The position numbers and the translations under genes are program-made. 64,000 bases of DNA from Casuarina equisetifolia. Its lineage: Eukaryota; Streptophyta; Magnoliopsida; Fagales; Casuarinaceae. The notes under the pieces were generated by a model. The model worked only from the letters and a program-made list of their open reading frames with translations, was not told where the DNA came from and ran no database searches. Below are positions 26,083 through 39,327 of this stretch, one piece after another. The stretch lies in contig CM052356.1 of the NCBI GenBank assembly GCA_028551475.1, positions 30,345,884 to 30,409,883 on the forward strand. The letters are read 5' to 3'. The first letter of the stretch is position 1; each line of letters opens with the position of its first letter.

Positions 26083-29000
26083 GAATTAAGAAATGTTTCA
26101 TAATAATCGTGGAAGTAGTAGAACCGGGTTCTCTATTGGACCACATAAATGATCCTTTTCATGATCAGGGAAAGTATTTGCTGTTCTTTGATACCCTATG
26201 CTGTTCAGTCGGTTTTCATAATCCGAGAATACTAAATATTTGGTGACCAAGTTCTCCCTTTCTGTCTCAGTTCTGTCTCTGTGGGAACAACCACTGTTGC
26301 CAATTTATATGTGGATAGAGAGTCAGTTTGAAATAACGTAAAATTCTTTCACTTACAAGTGAATTCACTGTGATGTGAATTCACCACTAGAAAGTAGCTG
26401 GAAAGTTTCTTTAACCAAAGCCTCGACACGACCTGTAATGTGGTCTCTCTACAAACAAAATCTCATTGAAATCAATGTCTTTTCTTCTTAACTGCCTCGA
26501 CGGATGATGACCTTCTGGTCTCTATTGTGACCGAAACTAACAGGGTATAATGAATAGGTTCACAGTTTCACACCTTCGCTATTTGTCATAGAAGCGCAAC
26601 ATTCTGGTCAAAAACATTCTGATCTGGAACAAAGTTGATTTGCGACATATGATATGTGAAGCAGGCAACCTAGTTTGGTCGGAAATTGCTGGGCTGAAGT
26701 GCTTTCAACACGGTTCTGAAAGAGTGAGCCGGCTTGGGACTTCACCTATAGTTGGTCGAGCATTTTGAGTAACATACCCTCGGGCTTATGTTTATTCGTC
26801 GAGAGAAATGAATCTTAAACTACATCTCCCATAGTATAATTGCTACTAGAATTACGCCACCTCCCAAACATGACAATCTCAGAAGTCTTGAATGCTTTAT
26901 ATGATGTAGTCTTTTCTTTTGTAAAGGAGATACGTTCAGAAGACTTTGGTGTCAGCAAAGAACACTCTTACGTCTTCAAAGGTAACTACGTCGTGGCCTT
27001 CCATGTGATCAGAATATGATGGTTAACACAAAGTACTAAGAAACCCTAGTTATCTTCAAGCAACGCAGGAAAAATGTTACCAAAGAATGCTTTGACACAA
27101 TATCCCACACCAGATACGTTATCTTTAGTCGCAGCAATACGAATCTTCTTTTGGGACGTGATTACTATTATTTTGCTTGAAACATGTGGTTGTGGCCAAG
27201 CACGTTTTTTGAGAACAGTAAAATAGTTTAATGTTTCAATGATCTTGCAATTGTCCCCCACTATCACCGGTCGTGTGACAATGATGTTGTGATTGAAATT
27301 ATACAGAATACACAGAGTGGCTAAACAAATCACTAATGGCCTATATCTTGAACAACTTGCTTTTAGAAAAGGAAAACCACAAACGCCCGGGAAACTGGAA
27401 AGCCACCAACGAATTAACGAAGAAAGGTTTTCAACCCTTCACAGTTAGTGTAGCAAATCAGGAATCAAATCCCAAAGTGGGGTTGATTCGTTGGCGAACA
27501 AATTTCTCTTATTTGCTCTTATGGTGATGGATAGTTCAACTAAAGAATCAATCCTCTAATTGATTGTAGCTTTCAAATCTAGGTTCCAGGTCATGTGCTT
27601 GGCCTATAAAGTATTATGTACTTCTTTGTCCTTTGATGCTATTGGGGTTCCTGTTCTTATTGTATGCTTCACTGTAGTTACTTTATCAATTATTTTTAAG
27701 ACAAAAGTTCATCAACATCTTGGAGAAATTATATTGATAATGTAGCAGTAGTTCGTTGTTAGAACCAAAATTGAACAAGAAAACTTTTTCTATTCGTGAC
27801 CAGTTTCACTTGCAATAATTATCCAATACTTTCCTCTAAGTATTCGTGACTTTTTTTAGACTTAGTATTCACTTGTTGATCAGACTCAGGTCTTGATTTA
27901 GTACTCCATGTTCTTAATTTTCCTTTACTTCAAACAAAAAAAATACATTGGCTTGTTAAAAAGAAACATGTTCAATATTTCTTATTATCTGCATAAACAA
28001 TTATGAGCAACAACCCGAGAAAACCTTAGAAAAGGATCAATCAAAGAGGAGGGCTTAACATTGCTTCAAAAGGCAGCTACCAAGGTAAAAAACTTCTATC
28101 ATTACTGAACTTATTGCCCACAGATCGGCAGTGAGTGACACCTGGTCTTTAGCTAGAATGTTCAGTTTTATTACCTTTACATAAGGCAACAACCTTTTGA
28201 ATAATCACATTTTTCATATTCAAAGATTAAAGGAAGTTTCCTTCATTTACCTTTGGAAAGAGACTTCCTCCTTTGGATAGGTCCAACTGAAGGATAGAAA
28301 TGATAAGGTATGTGATATACAGTATTTTAATGCACAAGAAATAAGTACTTTCTCATCATAAGATAAAGTGGAATAAAGGGTAATTTACTTTTGTTATTTG
28401 TTCTTTTATATCATAAAATGGTACAAAATCCCTTCGCCCCATTCAAAACCTATGACACATTTTTTTGGGAACTTTTGGTATTGGTAGGGGTGGATGGCGG
28501 TGGGTAGGACAATCAAACATGTTTTGCCGGCCACAAATATAGTTAAGATATCTAAGAAAAGTATGTCATTCCTTATTAGAATTTTCTTTTGCTCTTAACA
28601 AAAGTCTTATATTAGAGACATTTAATTATTGGATAATATCTAAAGATAAAAGTATTCTTTTCAACTCATGAGTTACTTTTGTTAATTAGACTTTAAACTT
28701 GTTTTAAATATAAAATCAGAAACATATTTAAGTCTATAAAATATGTTTACTGTACAATGAGTGTTTAATTTATTCCTTTCAGCCTTGAGGGTAAGATATG
28801 TTTAACATGTAATTGAATGTTGATGACAAAAGATTTTTGAATAATATTTATATGTGAAAATATTTCTTCAATTTTGAAGTCAACTTTTTGGTTGATCTTT
28901 AGACTTAGTTATAATATTTCTTTTTCATTCATGCATACAATCTAATTGTTTACGTTCTTTTGTTATTAAGAAGTTGGATAAATCGGTAGTTTTTTATGCA

Positions 29001-29262
29001 AGTCCTAATATATTTACTTATTATGCTCTTATAGGTAAATATATTTCTTTCTTTTACAAATTGGTTTTAATAAAGAATATCTTTTAATATGCCAAATATG
29101 TAAACTTTTGCATATCAAGTTTAGCCAAGTCAAAATGTTCAAAATGGCTCTTCGTGAAATTGAAAAAGTATGAGCATTTGATTTATAACTTTACCTAGCC
29201 CTCTCACTTACACATAATATTTGCAGAACTTGACGCATAAGCTACCACCAGGACATTCAACA
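26083..29262. other. Intergenic stretch, no gene recognised
   Basis: Begins with the probable 3' untranslated region of the B15 gene. Short frames at 27046-27333 (minus) and 27336-27527 (plus) show no known domain and may be decayed repeat DNA. A segment at about 28610-28725 resembles the degenerate units described at 50.16-50.65 kb. Confidence 0.45.
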
Positions 29263-29973
29263 ATGTCTGCCTCAGAATTCATTATCTCTATTTATCTTCT
29301 AAGCTTTCTTCCTCTTCTCAAAGCTGCTTTTGGCTCCGATGATCTCTCTTACTATTGCTTAAGCCCTGAGAATTTCACCACTCATGACTCTTACGAAAAG
29401 AACCTGAAAGAGCTCACGAGTCATCTTTCATATGAAACTCCGGCGAGCGGTTTCGGCCATGGCTCCAAGGGTCACGGCCCCGACCAAGTATATGGACTGG
29501 CTCTTTGCCACGCCGATATCTCCAGTAAGTACTGCCGGCGTTGCGTTGTAAAAGCCGGCAAAGAAGTGCACCACCATTGCCCATTCAACAAAGGCGCAAC
29601 CATCTGGTACGACAAATGTATGTTCAAGTATTGGAACGAAGACTTCTTCGGCGACATTGACTACTATTCTCGGACGCTCTGCGACCGGAATAATGCAAGA
29701 GACGTCAAATCTTTTGAAGGAAGCAGAACGAATTTGCTCATCCTTCTTGCCAGAGAAACTCTCCGATCGCAGAAGATGTTCGCGACGGGAAGTTTAGAGG
29801 TCGATGGATCAAAGAAACTGCATGGGTTGACGCAGTGTTCGAGGGATATATCTGCGCCTGATTGTGAGATTTGTCTTGAGCTCGCAGCCACGAAAATTTC
29901 CCAGGAGTGTGAAGGAAAACAAGGAGGAAGGTTTCTGGGGGGAAGTTGCGGTGTTGAGGTAGTAGGAGGTTGA
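29263..29973 (+). CDS. Cysteine-rich repeat secretory protein with two DUF26/Gnk2 domains
   Basis: A single exon of 236 residues. A signal peptide (about 1-24, IISIYLLSFLPLLKAAF core) is followed by two DUF26 domains, each with C-X8-C-X2-C: CHADISSKYCRRC and CSRDISAPDCEIC. There is no membrane helix or kinase, so it is a secreted CRRSP/ginkbilobin-like apoplastic protein; relatives bind mannose or act in defence. ATG 29263 is preferred over 29221 because a TTTATAA at about 29179-29186 would start transcription close to 29221, and only the later ATG begins directly at the signal peptide. The end is odd: after GGSC the usual aromatic strand (RFELYPF-like) is missing and the frame stops, while a neighbouring frame continues LYRNGPAAKFMY, so a small frameshift close to the end is likely. 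Confidence 0.85.
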   Translation: MSASEFIISIYLLSFLPLLKAAFGSDDLSYYCLSPENFTTHDSYEKNLKELTSHLSYETPASGFGHGSKGHGPDQVYGLALCHADISSKYCRRCVVKAGKEVHHHCPFNKGATIWYDKCMFKYWNEDFFGDIDYYSRTLCDRNNARDVKSFEGSRTNLLILLARETLRSQKMFATGSLEVDGSKKLHGLTQCSRDISAPDCEICLELAATKISQECEGKQGGRFLGGSCGVEVVGG

Positions 29974-30788
29974 ATTTATCACTTGTATAGGAATGGTCCT
30001 GCAGCTAAATTTATGTATTAGGGGAGGGTGACTCTCATACACTATCTATTTAATAATACTTCCTTTTTCTTCCTTAAGATGTAACTTTGTGGATGGGTAG
30101 AAATCTTAAAAGAGAAAAGTACTTATTTTTCTCTGTTACAAATAGAAAATACTTTTACATATAAATAATACAAGTAATATAGTAAATTCATCTATTAATA
30201 ATGTGACACACACACACATGAAATTTTAATATATCATCTTGTCTTAGGCAAATGAAAAAATACATTTCACAACTACATAATTTTTAGGCATTAAAACTTA
30301 GATTTTGAGATCATGCTATAAGATTTATTGTTTCTCTAGGGAATACTTTTATATATAAAGGTAGAATGAACCAAAATATTAATAATGTGTGACACATGTT
30401 AAATTTTAACATTAATTATACTTTTTTTCATGTTAACTTAACAAAAACTTGCCACATGGTTATCAATCTTCATCACCTTGCATGATATGCTACAAAGAAC
30501 CATAAAAAGAAAAGAAGAGAGTAGATGAAGGGATGGGGATAATGGATTTGAATGTCCATCTACCGTTGCCTATTTTGGTAAAAGGATAAAGATTCTTATT
30601 TGTCAGGTTTTGAAAAACTATAGGAGTTGGATATAACAAGAGAATTTCAGCCATTTTCTTTTCTTCCTTCTTCTTTTTGTATTTGTGCTGATTTTTTTAT
30701 GCCATAATATGCATATGTGATATGGTGATCAAGATGCAATGATCATCTAGCAAAATTCTTATAAACTTTGTGAAGAAAGGGCCAATTT
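29974..30788. other. Gene-free flank of the Copia element
   Basis: AT-rich sequence with no recognised gene, ending at the target site duplication of the Copia element. Confidence 0.5.
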
Positions 30789-30793
30789 ATGAT

Positions 30794-30996
30794 TGTTAAT
30801 AGACAGTTGTCTCACCTAATACATTATCATATTAGTGCTTGTGATTAGGCACAATATTATTGTAATTATTGTAAATATTTGGTTTACCTTTCTTAGGCTA
30901 GGTTATGTCTCTATAAATGTATAGTAAACATTGTAAAGATTAATACAACAATAGAGAAATCCTTCATGCTCTTTCACAGTTTCTTAGTTTCTTACA
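30794..30996 (+). repeat. Copia 5' LTR
   Basis: Starts TGTTAATAGACAG, ends CTTACA, and contains a CTATAAATG promoter-like TATA region. Directly followed by the primer binding site. Confidence 0.95.
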
Positions 30997-33900
30997 TGGT
31001 ATCAAAGCCATACGATCCTAGCTTCCGCCCTTTTTGTCTATTCCAACGAGTTGTGAACCTCTTGCTGTTTTTTTTCATCCATTGCTTTCTTCTCCCGTCA
31101 GTTCTTGTTAATTTTTCACCTTCTGTTTCATCCTTTCTCCCTCCCTTTGGTCCTTTCTTTCTCTTTCTTACTTTTTCCACCTGTAGACAAAGGTATTTTC
31201 TCCTTCCCTTTGGTCCTTTCTTTCTCTTCCCTATCACTTTTTCCACCCGTAGACCAAGGTATTTTCTCTCTCTTTGTCCTTTCTCTTCATCCTTCACAAT
31301 TTCCTTTTCTCTTTCCTCCTTTTTTCCAACTCATCGTAGCCTAAAGAGTTCTCTCTCTCTCCTCTTCCTTTTTCCCTTCACCTAAGTCACGCCACTTTCT
31401 CATTTTTTTCAACTTTGTCTTTTTCCTCCTTCCTATACACGCCAACCTAGCCGCCTTTTCTTTCCTCATTTGTTTTTTTTTCCTTTTCTTTTCACGTTAA
31501 CCCTAGCTGCCTTCTCCCTTGTTTTTTATTCTCCATCCACCCTAGCCACTTTTGCTATTCCTCTCTTTATTTACCAAATTACCTTTATCCTTAATTCCCT
31601 CCTCTAAAACCCTAACTGTCTTTGTTCACCTTCCTCATGGCCACTACCAATAGCTCCATTATCTCTCCTCTCCACAACCCATACCATCTCACCGCTGCCG
31701 ATCTTTAACCGGCATGCATCGCATCCTAGAAGCTCACCGGCAAGGCCAACTGGCATGTTTGGAGCAAGCAAATCCGAACAGTGTTCCTTACTCAGAATAA
31801 GATGAGTTTTCTGATTGGCAAGCTTCCATGCCCCACTGGCGATGATGACGTTGCTGCCCATTAGGACTAGTGTCATGCAGTTATGAAGACTTGGTTAACC
31901 CACTTCGTCAATTTCTCACTCTGAGACTATGGTCTCCAGTGTCACCGATGTCTGGCAATTGCTTTGCGATAGCTTCAATCAGATTAGTGGGACCTATAAA
32001 TTTTCCCTCAAACAAGCCATCGACACTCTCTGCTTGTCTCCTAGCACCTCCAGTGTTGAGCTCACATCCTTTTACCTTCATCTGAAGGAGCTTAGGGTGC
32101 TTTAGATGCCCAACAGCCTCCTATTCACTATTGTTGTGGCAACACTTGTGACACTAGTAAGCAATTTCGGTGCTGTGAAGTGGAGGATCAATCCTTGCAA
32201 CTTCTTTTGGCCCTGTCGGATGAATTCTCTACCCTTCACTCCAATGTCATGTCATGCGACGAGCTACCGAGCGTGGAGAAGCTTTACGCGCTGGCGAAGC
32301 AAGACTTGCTCCAACGCACTGCTGCCGATGACCATTCCTCTCCCAGCAGTGATGCTAGTGCGTTTTAGACACAACATTCTAGTCACGCCCCAATCGGGTT
32401 AGGTGCATCTTTAGCCCAAACAAGCTGGACCTATGATTTGCCATCTAGGGCCCTATCCTTGAGTGGGCCCAACGAGCTTACTCCACCTCATGCCTAGCTG
32501 GCACCTCCCACATCCCAACCCATTTGCAGTCATTGCAAGTGGCCTGGACACCTACGTGAGTCTTGCTACCAATTAGTGGGCTACCCCTCTAGCAACAAGC
32601 CCAAGCAGCGTAGTAATAATAGGCGCAAGCCTACTGGCCCAAGGCCCTTAGCCCATAATGTTGCCACATTTGATTCTCTGCTTTCACTTGGCTATAACCC
32701 AACTTATCCCCCAACTATGGACTTCACTGGGGAATCCTCTTTTCAGGGCTTTTCAGGCTATCCACCCACACCCAATCCGGGCATCTTAAGCCATCGTCCA
32801 CCTAGCCCAAGTAGCATATATGGCGAATCCACTAGGCTTACTCTCACTGCCAATCAACAACACAAGCTCTTGAATTTCATCAACCAAATGGGTTCCTCAG
32901 ATCCATTCTCAAGTACAATTTCTTCCATTTCTCCCATTTCATTCTTATGGATAATCGATTCAGGGGCCTAGTGATCATATCACTTGTAATTTATCTCTTC
33001 TTGATTCATTTTCCCATGCGTTGCACCCATTAATATTACATTGCTTGATTGCTCACTTAGTCCTGTCACCCACATTGGTCATTGTCAACCTTATCTACAA
33101 TTGCATTTCACCAATATTTTATATGCTCCCCATTTTAAACACAATTTGTTATCTATTCAAAAATTAACCCGTGATAACCATTATGTAGCCATTTTTTTTT
33201 ATGCTTTTTATGTCTTTCAAGACTGTACGACTGGGGATCTTATCGGGCTCGGCAAAGTTGATTGCGGACTATACTTTCTATGTTTTGTTTTTTAAAAAAA
33301 TTTTAGTTATGTTTTCTATAAATATTTAAATTCCCTAAAGTCCACTGTTTGTACTTCTAAACAATGATCTCTTTGTACTCCAATTTTTATTAATAATATT
33401 AGTTATGATCTTTTGCATCAACGTCTTGGTCATTCTTCCTTAAAATAATTTTCTTCTTCTGGTGTTTCTGTTTCTTGTCCTTCTTCTTTTTCCTGTCCTA
33501 TTTGCCCTTTAGCTAAACAAATCAGCCAACCTTTTCCCATTAGTCACACTTTGACGCACTCCCTTTTTAAGCTTGTCCACATAGATGTTTGGGGTCCTCA
33601 TCAAACTCCCACCCATGATAATGCACACTATTTTCTTACTATTGTAGATGACTTTTTTCATGCTACTTGGACTTTCCTCCTTCAATTTAAAAGTCAAGTA
33701 TTTTCCAAAATTTAATATTTTATCTCCCTAGTTCATACCCAATTCAATGCCAATGTCCGTCGCATTCGTTTTGACAATGGTTTTGAATTTTTTTCTTCTG
33801 AGTGTCATTCATTCCTTTCCATGAAGGCATTTCTCATGAGACCTCATGCGTTCACACTCCTTAACAAAATGGAGTTATTGAACGCAAACATCGGCACTTA

Positions 33901-36309
33901 TTATACGTGGCCCGTGCTTTAATGTATCAAGCCTACATCCCCTTACCATTCTAGGGGGAATGCCTTTTTACTGCCACCTACCTTATTAACCGACTTCCCT
34001 CTTCCTCTCTTCATGGTCTTAGTTCCTTCGAAAAATTATTTGGTAAACCTCCTATCCTTGATCATCTTCGTGTTTTTGGTTGTCGTTGTTACGCCACCAC
34101 CTTGGGCCCTCGAAATAAGTTTTGTCCCTACGCCCTTCCATGCATTTTTATGGGTTATCCTCCTTCTCAAAAAAGTTATCATGTCTATGACCTTCAATCC
34201 CATAAATTTTTCGTTAGTCGTGATGTTGTTTTTCAAGAAACTGTTTTTCCTTTTTCTTCCTTTTCTTCTTTTTCTTTTTCTTTTTCTTTTTCTTCTTTGG
34301 ATAGTCTGGCCTTCTCATCACCTCCAGTTGTGACGGATCCTGACATGTACACTTCCTCATCATTGCATGTGGATCTTCCTAAACTAGCTCCTTCAAGTAC
34401 GATTCCCCTTGAGTGAGCCCGCCTTTCGATCACTTCGCCCCGCCTCTCCCCTCCAACCTTTCATTGGACACCCTTGATCTTGCATCGCCACCATCCCCCA
34501 CCCCACCTCCCCAACCTACTGCCACTACTACTGCTCCTTCTATTGAGCCTCCCGATCATTCATTACGTTGATCTAGCCATCCCACTCACCCTCTTATTTG
34601 GACTTCTGACTACATTTGTCCTACCCTACCTCCCTCTTCCCAAACCTTCCTTTATCTGATATCTAACTATGTCTCCCTCCACCACTACAACCCCCCTTAC
34701 CAACACTTTATAGCCTCCATTTCTGCCATCACTGAACCTACCACGTACCATGAGGCCACCCAAGACACTAATTGGATTACAGCCATGGATGCTAAACTTA
34801 CTGTCCTTCAAGCTAATCACACTTGGGATATTGTTCCTTTGCCCCTTGGTCATTGTCCTATTGGATGTAAATGGGTTTATAAGGTGAAGTATCGTGTTGA
34901 TGGCTCCATTGAATGTTACAAAGCTCGTTTGGTTGCCAAGGGCTATAATCAGCATAAGGGCATTGACTACTAGGATACTTTCTCGCCCATAGCCAAGCAT
35001 GTCATTGCTCGACTCATCATTGCCATTGTCGCTGTCCATCATTGGCCCTTTTATAAGATGGATGTCCAGAATGCCTTTCTTCATAGTGATCTTTCGGAGG
35101 AGGTCTATATGGAGCTTCCCCCCGAATTTCACAATCAGGGGAAGCATCTTGTCTATCGATTGCAAAAATCTCTTTTATGGGTTAAAGCAAGCTTCTTGGC
35201 AATGAAATGCTAAGTTCACTGGTGTCCTGATTGCACATTACTTCAACTAGTCTTACCATGATTACTCCTTGTTCACCAAGAGGAAAGGTAGCTCTTTTGT
35301 GACTTTACTCATTTATGTTGCCGATATCTTGATTACAGAAAACAGTCAAGCGGCCATTTCAGACCTCAAAAAATATTTGCATGGTACATTCTTCATAAAG
35401 GATCTTAGTCCCTCAAAGTTTTTCTTAGGGCTTGAAATTGCTCGATCTCCATATGATATTTTGTTAAGTCAGCGAAAGTATACATTGGAACTTATTTCTG
35501 AGCAGGCTTAGCTAGTTCGAAGCCATCAATGATTCCCATGGAGTAGAATAAAAAATTCACAAGCCTTGAGTATAATGCTGGATCGAAAGAACAAATGAAT
35601 GATCCTCCTTTTGATGATCCTTTAGTCTATCAGTGACTAGTTGGACGACTGATTTATCTCACACTTACCAGGCCTGACATCACATTTCCAATCCAACTTC
35701 TTAGCCAATTCATGCATGATCTAAAACAATCTCACATTGAAGCTGCTCTGAAAGTGATTAGATATCTTAAAAGCTGCCTAGGCCTTGGTCTCATGTTCCT
35801 ATCATCTTCGCCATTTGAGTTGCGAGCATATTGTGACTCTGATTACAGCACATGTCCCATGACAAGAAGATCCACCACAGGCTTTTGTATAATGTTAAGA
35901 AATTCTCTGATTTCATGGGGCTAAAAAAAATAACCCACTGTGTCTTTATCATCAACCGAAGCATAATACAAAGCTATGCATCTTACCACTTGTGAAATAG
36001 TCTGGATCATTAGGTTACTTAAAGATTTTAGTTTTTACATGAAGCATCCAGCATTACTCTATTGTGACAATGAAGCTGCGAAGAAAATTGTAGCAAACCT
36101 TATATTTCATGAGCACACAAAGCATATTGAAGTTGAATGTCATTATGTCAAAGAAAAGCTTCAACAAGGAATCATTACGACACGACATGTACCAACCAAG
36201 GAACAACCTGCTGACCTATTCACTAAGGCACTCAACAACAAACAACATTGACATCTTCTCTCCAAGCTTGGAGTATTTGATTTATTCAAATCTCCAACTT
36301 GAGGGGGAG

Positions 36310-36511
36310 TGTTAATAGACAGTTGTCTCACCTAATACATTACCATATTAGTGCCTATGATTAGGCACAATATTATTGTAATTATTGTAAATATTTGATT
36401 TATCTTTCCTAGGCTAAGCTATGTCTCTATAAATGTATAGCAAACATTGAAAGATTAATACAACAATAGAAAAATCATTCATGCTCCCTCGGAGTTTCTT
36501 AGTTTCTTACG
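36310..36511 (+). repeat. Copia 3' LTR
   Basis: Matches the 5' LTR over its full length and is followed by the second copy of the target duplication. Confidence 0.95.
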
Positions 36512-36516
36512 ATGAT

Positions 36517-37543
36517 ACACATTACCACAGGATTTATAGAGTACAAATAAACACCTTTTGAACACATGAATGAGATGTTCTCCTTAGCTTAATAAATAAT
36601 AAATAAATAAACACGTGAGTGTGGTCAAATCCCTCTATTATTGGCGGAGATACACAAAAAGCGGCCCAACCACCACCAATCATTCCCATTTGATACTCCT
36701 TCCGATCAACGTCCTGCTACATTTATTGTTTTTTCAGTGTCCTTACCAAAAGACTGTATATTGGAGTAAAACTCGAACTGGCTGGCAATAAATTGAGTAA
36801 TGAGGTAATTTTATGTTTATGTCAACTCTTAAAGTGAATGAATCCGAAGGAAGATGGTGGTATCACAACATGTAAACAACATATATATATGATGTCAATT
36901 CTCCAAAACGAGAAGGTAATTATAAGATGATTAGTATTACTAATTATTAAGTAGACATTTAGGTTGAACAATAAATCTTTTTATTAATAAGCATATGACT
37001 CAATTGAGAATAAATATTATATGAAATTAAGAAAATTATGAGTTTTGATGTTTAATAAAAAATAAAAAAATAAAAAACAGATAAGAGTGTCAATTCATTG
37101 AGGTGGTTTATTATGGTGGACTTCTTCAAAGCTAAGAAATAAGACGAAATCTTTTAGCTATTGACAACACTACTCACAATATGATAATGAAACGGTCGGT
37201 TATGGCAGCTCCTGTAACTTCCCCACGTTTCTCGACCTGCATTAATGGTGGATTTCGTGAGAAATCCACTCAGATATTTCCTTTTTGTGAGGGAAAAAGA
37301 AAAAGTAAACAGCCCCACTGAACCCACGCGAGGAAACCGTGGGATTTGGTGGCTATTTAACAGGTCACTGTACTGAAGCTCTTTCCATTTAATTCACATT
37401 GATGGAAGCTTCAAAGGATGAAGCTTTCACGTGAAGTTTCTGGAAGGTGAATTTTGTGTAGGAATTGGGTAATTGAAATACTAATTTTGGTATGAGTATG
37501 TTGTTCTTCTGGGTGTAGATTCTTTACTGTTGCTGGACCAAGA
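36517..37543. other. Intergenic region upstream of F-box gene
   Basis: AT-rich in its first part, with the F-box promoter and leader in the last 200 bp. No other gene. Confidence 0.5.
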
Positions 37544-38749
37544 ATGCCGAGCACCGCCGTCGGTGATTTCCCAGGTGGAGGTTCTGCAGCCGTGGAGACG
37601 ATCGGAGGCAGCGAAGATTGTCTGACAGAAATTCTCGTCCGGCTCCCTATTAAGCCTCTTCTCCGTTTCAAATGCGTGTCCAAGCTTTGGCTCTCCATCA
37701 TCTCCGACCCCACCTTCGCTCGCTGCTATCAGCGCCGCTTCGCATCTGTCTCCGGCATCTTCATACGCAGAAGAAGGCCAACGGACTTCCAATATGTCTC
37801 GCTCGATGGAACCCACTCCAGTCCTCCATTCACATCCCTCGACTTCATCACCAACCACATCGACGATCCTACCGTATCGGGTATCAAGATTACGCAGTCC
37901 TGCAATGGGTTACTCTTGTGCCGGAGCCTCAACAAGACCAGTCCAGACCAAGCCCATGTTTACTACGTCTGCAATCCTACCACCAAGCGGTTCACAACGC
38001 TTCCTCGTGTCAGTATCGAACCATCCGCCACCATATTCGGCCTTTCCTTGGCTGTTGATCTCTCCAGATCGCCTTATTACCATGTGGTTTGTGTCCGGAG
38101 CAGCTCTGCGTCAGTGTACTTATACCAAATCGAGATATACTCGTCAAAGACTCGTGCTTGGAGGCCTTCTGGCTCTGCGTTCGTCGCGCCGTTCGACATG
38201 GTGTTCGACAATGGTATATTCTGGAACGGGTCGATTCATTGGATTAGTCCCTCCGGATCTTCGTTGTATTTTGATGTCAACAAGGAGGTTCTTCGAACAA
38301 TGCCATGTCTTCGGCCTTCAGACGCGAGGGGCAACAGAAGGTTCAGGTATTTCGGAGAGGCGGGAGGCCATTTGCATCTCATTGAGGTTTATGGTTCTCG
38401 CTGCATCCAATTCAAAATCGTTGAGATGGCAAGCGACTACTCTGGGTGGTTCGTGAAGTACGAGGTGGATCTTAATTCAGTTGTTGCTGCATTTCCAGAG
38501 ATGGTTCGGCGTTTCCTTGACCAACCTGATTCTCGTTATTATGCGTTCATAATAGTTACTATCATAAGAAATGAAGGGGAGGCAGAGCTTTTGCTGCACA
38601 TTCCTGGTAAGATCATATCTTACAATCTGAGGGACAAGAGTTTCAAGACTCTTTGCGATTTAACGCCCTATCACAATGAGACTAGGAGTTCATTGCAATT
38701 TGGATGGCTCGACGCATATCATTATGTGCAAACTTTGGCTTCTGTTTGA
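37544..38749 (+). CDS. F-box protein (F-box plus kelch-like/FBA-type C-terminal region)
   Basis: A single exon of 401 residues. The F-box lies at about 24-64 (EDCLTEILVRLPIKPLLRFK, then CVSKLWLSIISDP), followed by a family-type motif SCNGLLLC and an associated beta-rich domain with YYVCNPTTKRF and HWISPSGSSLYFD. This is the large plant family of At5g07610-like F-box proteins, the substrate-binding subunits of SCF ubiquitin ligases, which bind SKP1/ASK through the F-box. The substrate is unknown. The open frame is intact and GC-richer than its flanks. The alternative plus-strand frames over the same DNA are shadows. Confidence 0.93.
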   Translation: MPSTAVGDFPGGGSAAVETIGGSEDCLTEILVRLPIKPLLRFKCVSKLWLSIISDPTFARCYQRRFASVSGIFIRRRRPTDFQYVSLDGTHSSPPFTSLDFITNHIDDPTVSGIKITQSCNGLLLCRSLNKTSPDQAHVYYVCNPTTKRFTTLPRVSIEPSATIFGLSLAVDLSRSPYYHVVCVRSSSASVYLYQIEIYSSKTRAWRPSGSAFVAPFDMVFDNGIFWNGSIHWISPSGSSLYFDVNKEVLRTMPCLRPSDARGNRRFRYFGEAGGHLHLIEVYGSRCIQFKIVEMASDYSGWFVKYEVDLNSVVAAFPEMVRRFLDQPDSRYYAFIIVTIIRNEGEAELLLHIPGKIISYNLRDKSFKTLCDLTPYHNETRSSLQFGWLDAYHYVQTLASV

Positions 38750-39327
38750 TGGTTTATTTGTATGTAGTTGTTACTTTATTGTTGTTTTCAAGTCATTATG
38801 GCTTTTCTCCGGTGCTAATGATTACTTGCATTTCCAGAAAGTATATAATTGCTGAGTTGTGGTTTGTTTATATTCTCAACTGGGTGTAATTCGTAAGTTA
38901 TGGTTCCCAAGCATACTATACATAACGCATAAGTTATGCTAACAAAGAATCTGAACTACATCTTTAAACTTGATGCAATGCTAGTTATGGCAATGAAGCA
39001 TGCCATAGATATGTTTGGACAGGAGCTGTTGAATGTTCGGCCTAATTAATGAGGTTGCATATTTGGAACTGTGAATTGAATCTTCATCATTACAGTTTTA
39101 ATAGGGAGATGGCTATGTGCTGGCTTGTTGCTACAGTTACAAATTGAATCCATATCATTGTGTGTGATCACTACTGATGTTTTTTTGCGATTGAGTTATG
39201 AGCGGGATAAGTGAGGCCAGAGCCGAGAAGTTTATTCTGCAATTACTATCGAAGTACTAAATTTTTCATTCTAAGTAGACACTCTTCTAGAATGTCGGTT
39301 CATAAAATGAATGTCGACCACTCACAC
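38750..39327. other. Between F-box and SCPL 3' ends
   Basis: Convergent 3' ends with probable untranslated regions. No gene recognised. Confidence 0.5.

Larger units (their letters stand above)
30789..36516 (+). mobile_element. Ty1/Copia LTR retrotransposon, full-length but broken
   Basis: Bounded by LTRs at 30794-30996 and 36310-36511 and a 5-bp target duplication ATGAT (30789-30793 and 36512-36516). A primer binding site TGGTATCAAAGCC follows the first LTR and a GAGGGGGAG polypurine tract precedes the second. Inside, in Copia order: a pyrimidine-rich leader, gag with a CCHC knuckle (about 32527-32570), protease, integrase (about 33400-34250), reverse transcriptase (about 34750-35500) and RNase H (about 35700-36240). 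It is a fossil with many breaks throughout its frame. The LTRs differ at about 17 of 203 sites by eye (about 92% identity), which at usual plant rates suggests a few million years. Confidence 0.97.

Noticed and set aside
30966-31385. Phe/Leu/Ser-rich frame that looks like a membrane protein
   Set aside because: It is the pyrimidine-rich leader of the Copia element, not a gene.
37481-38456. Other-frame and antisense frames over the F-box gene
   Set aside because: Shadows of the GC-rich F-box coding sequence.
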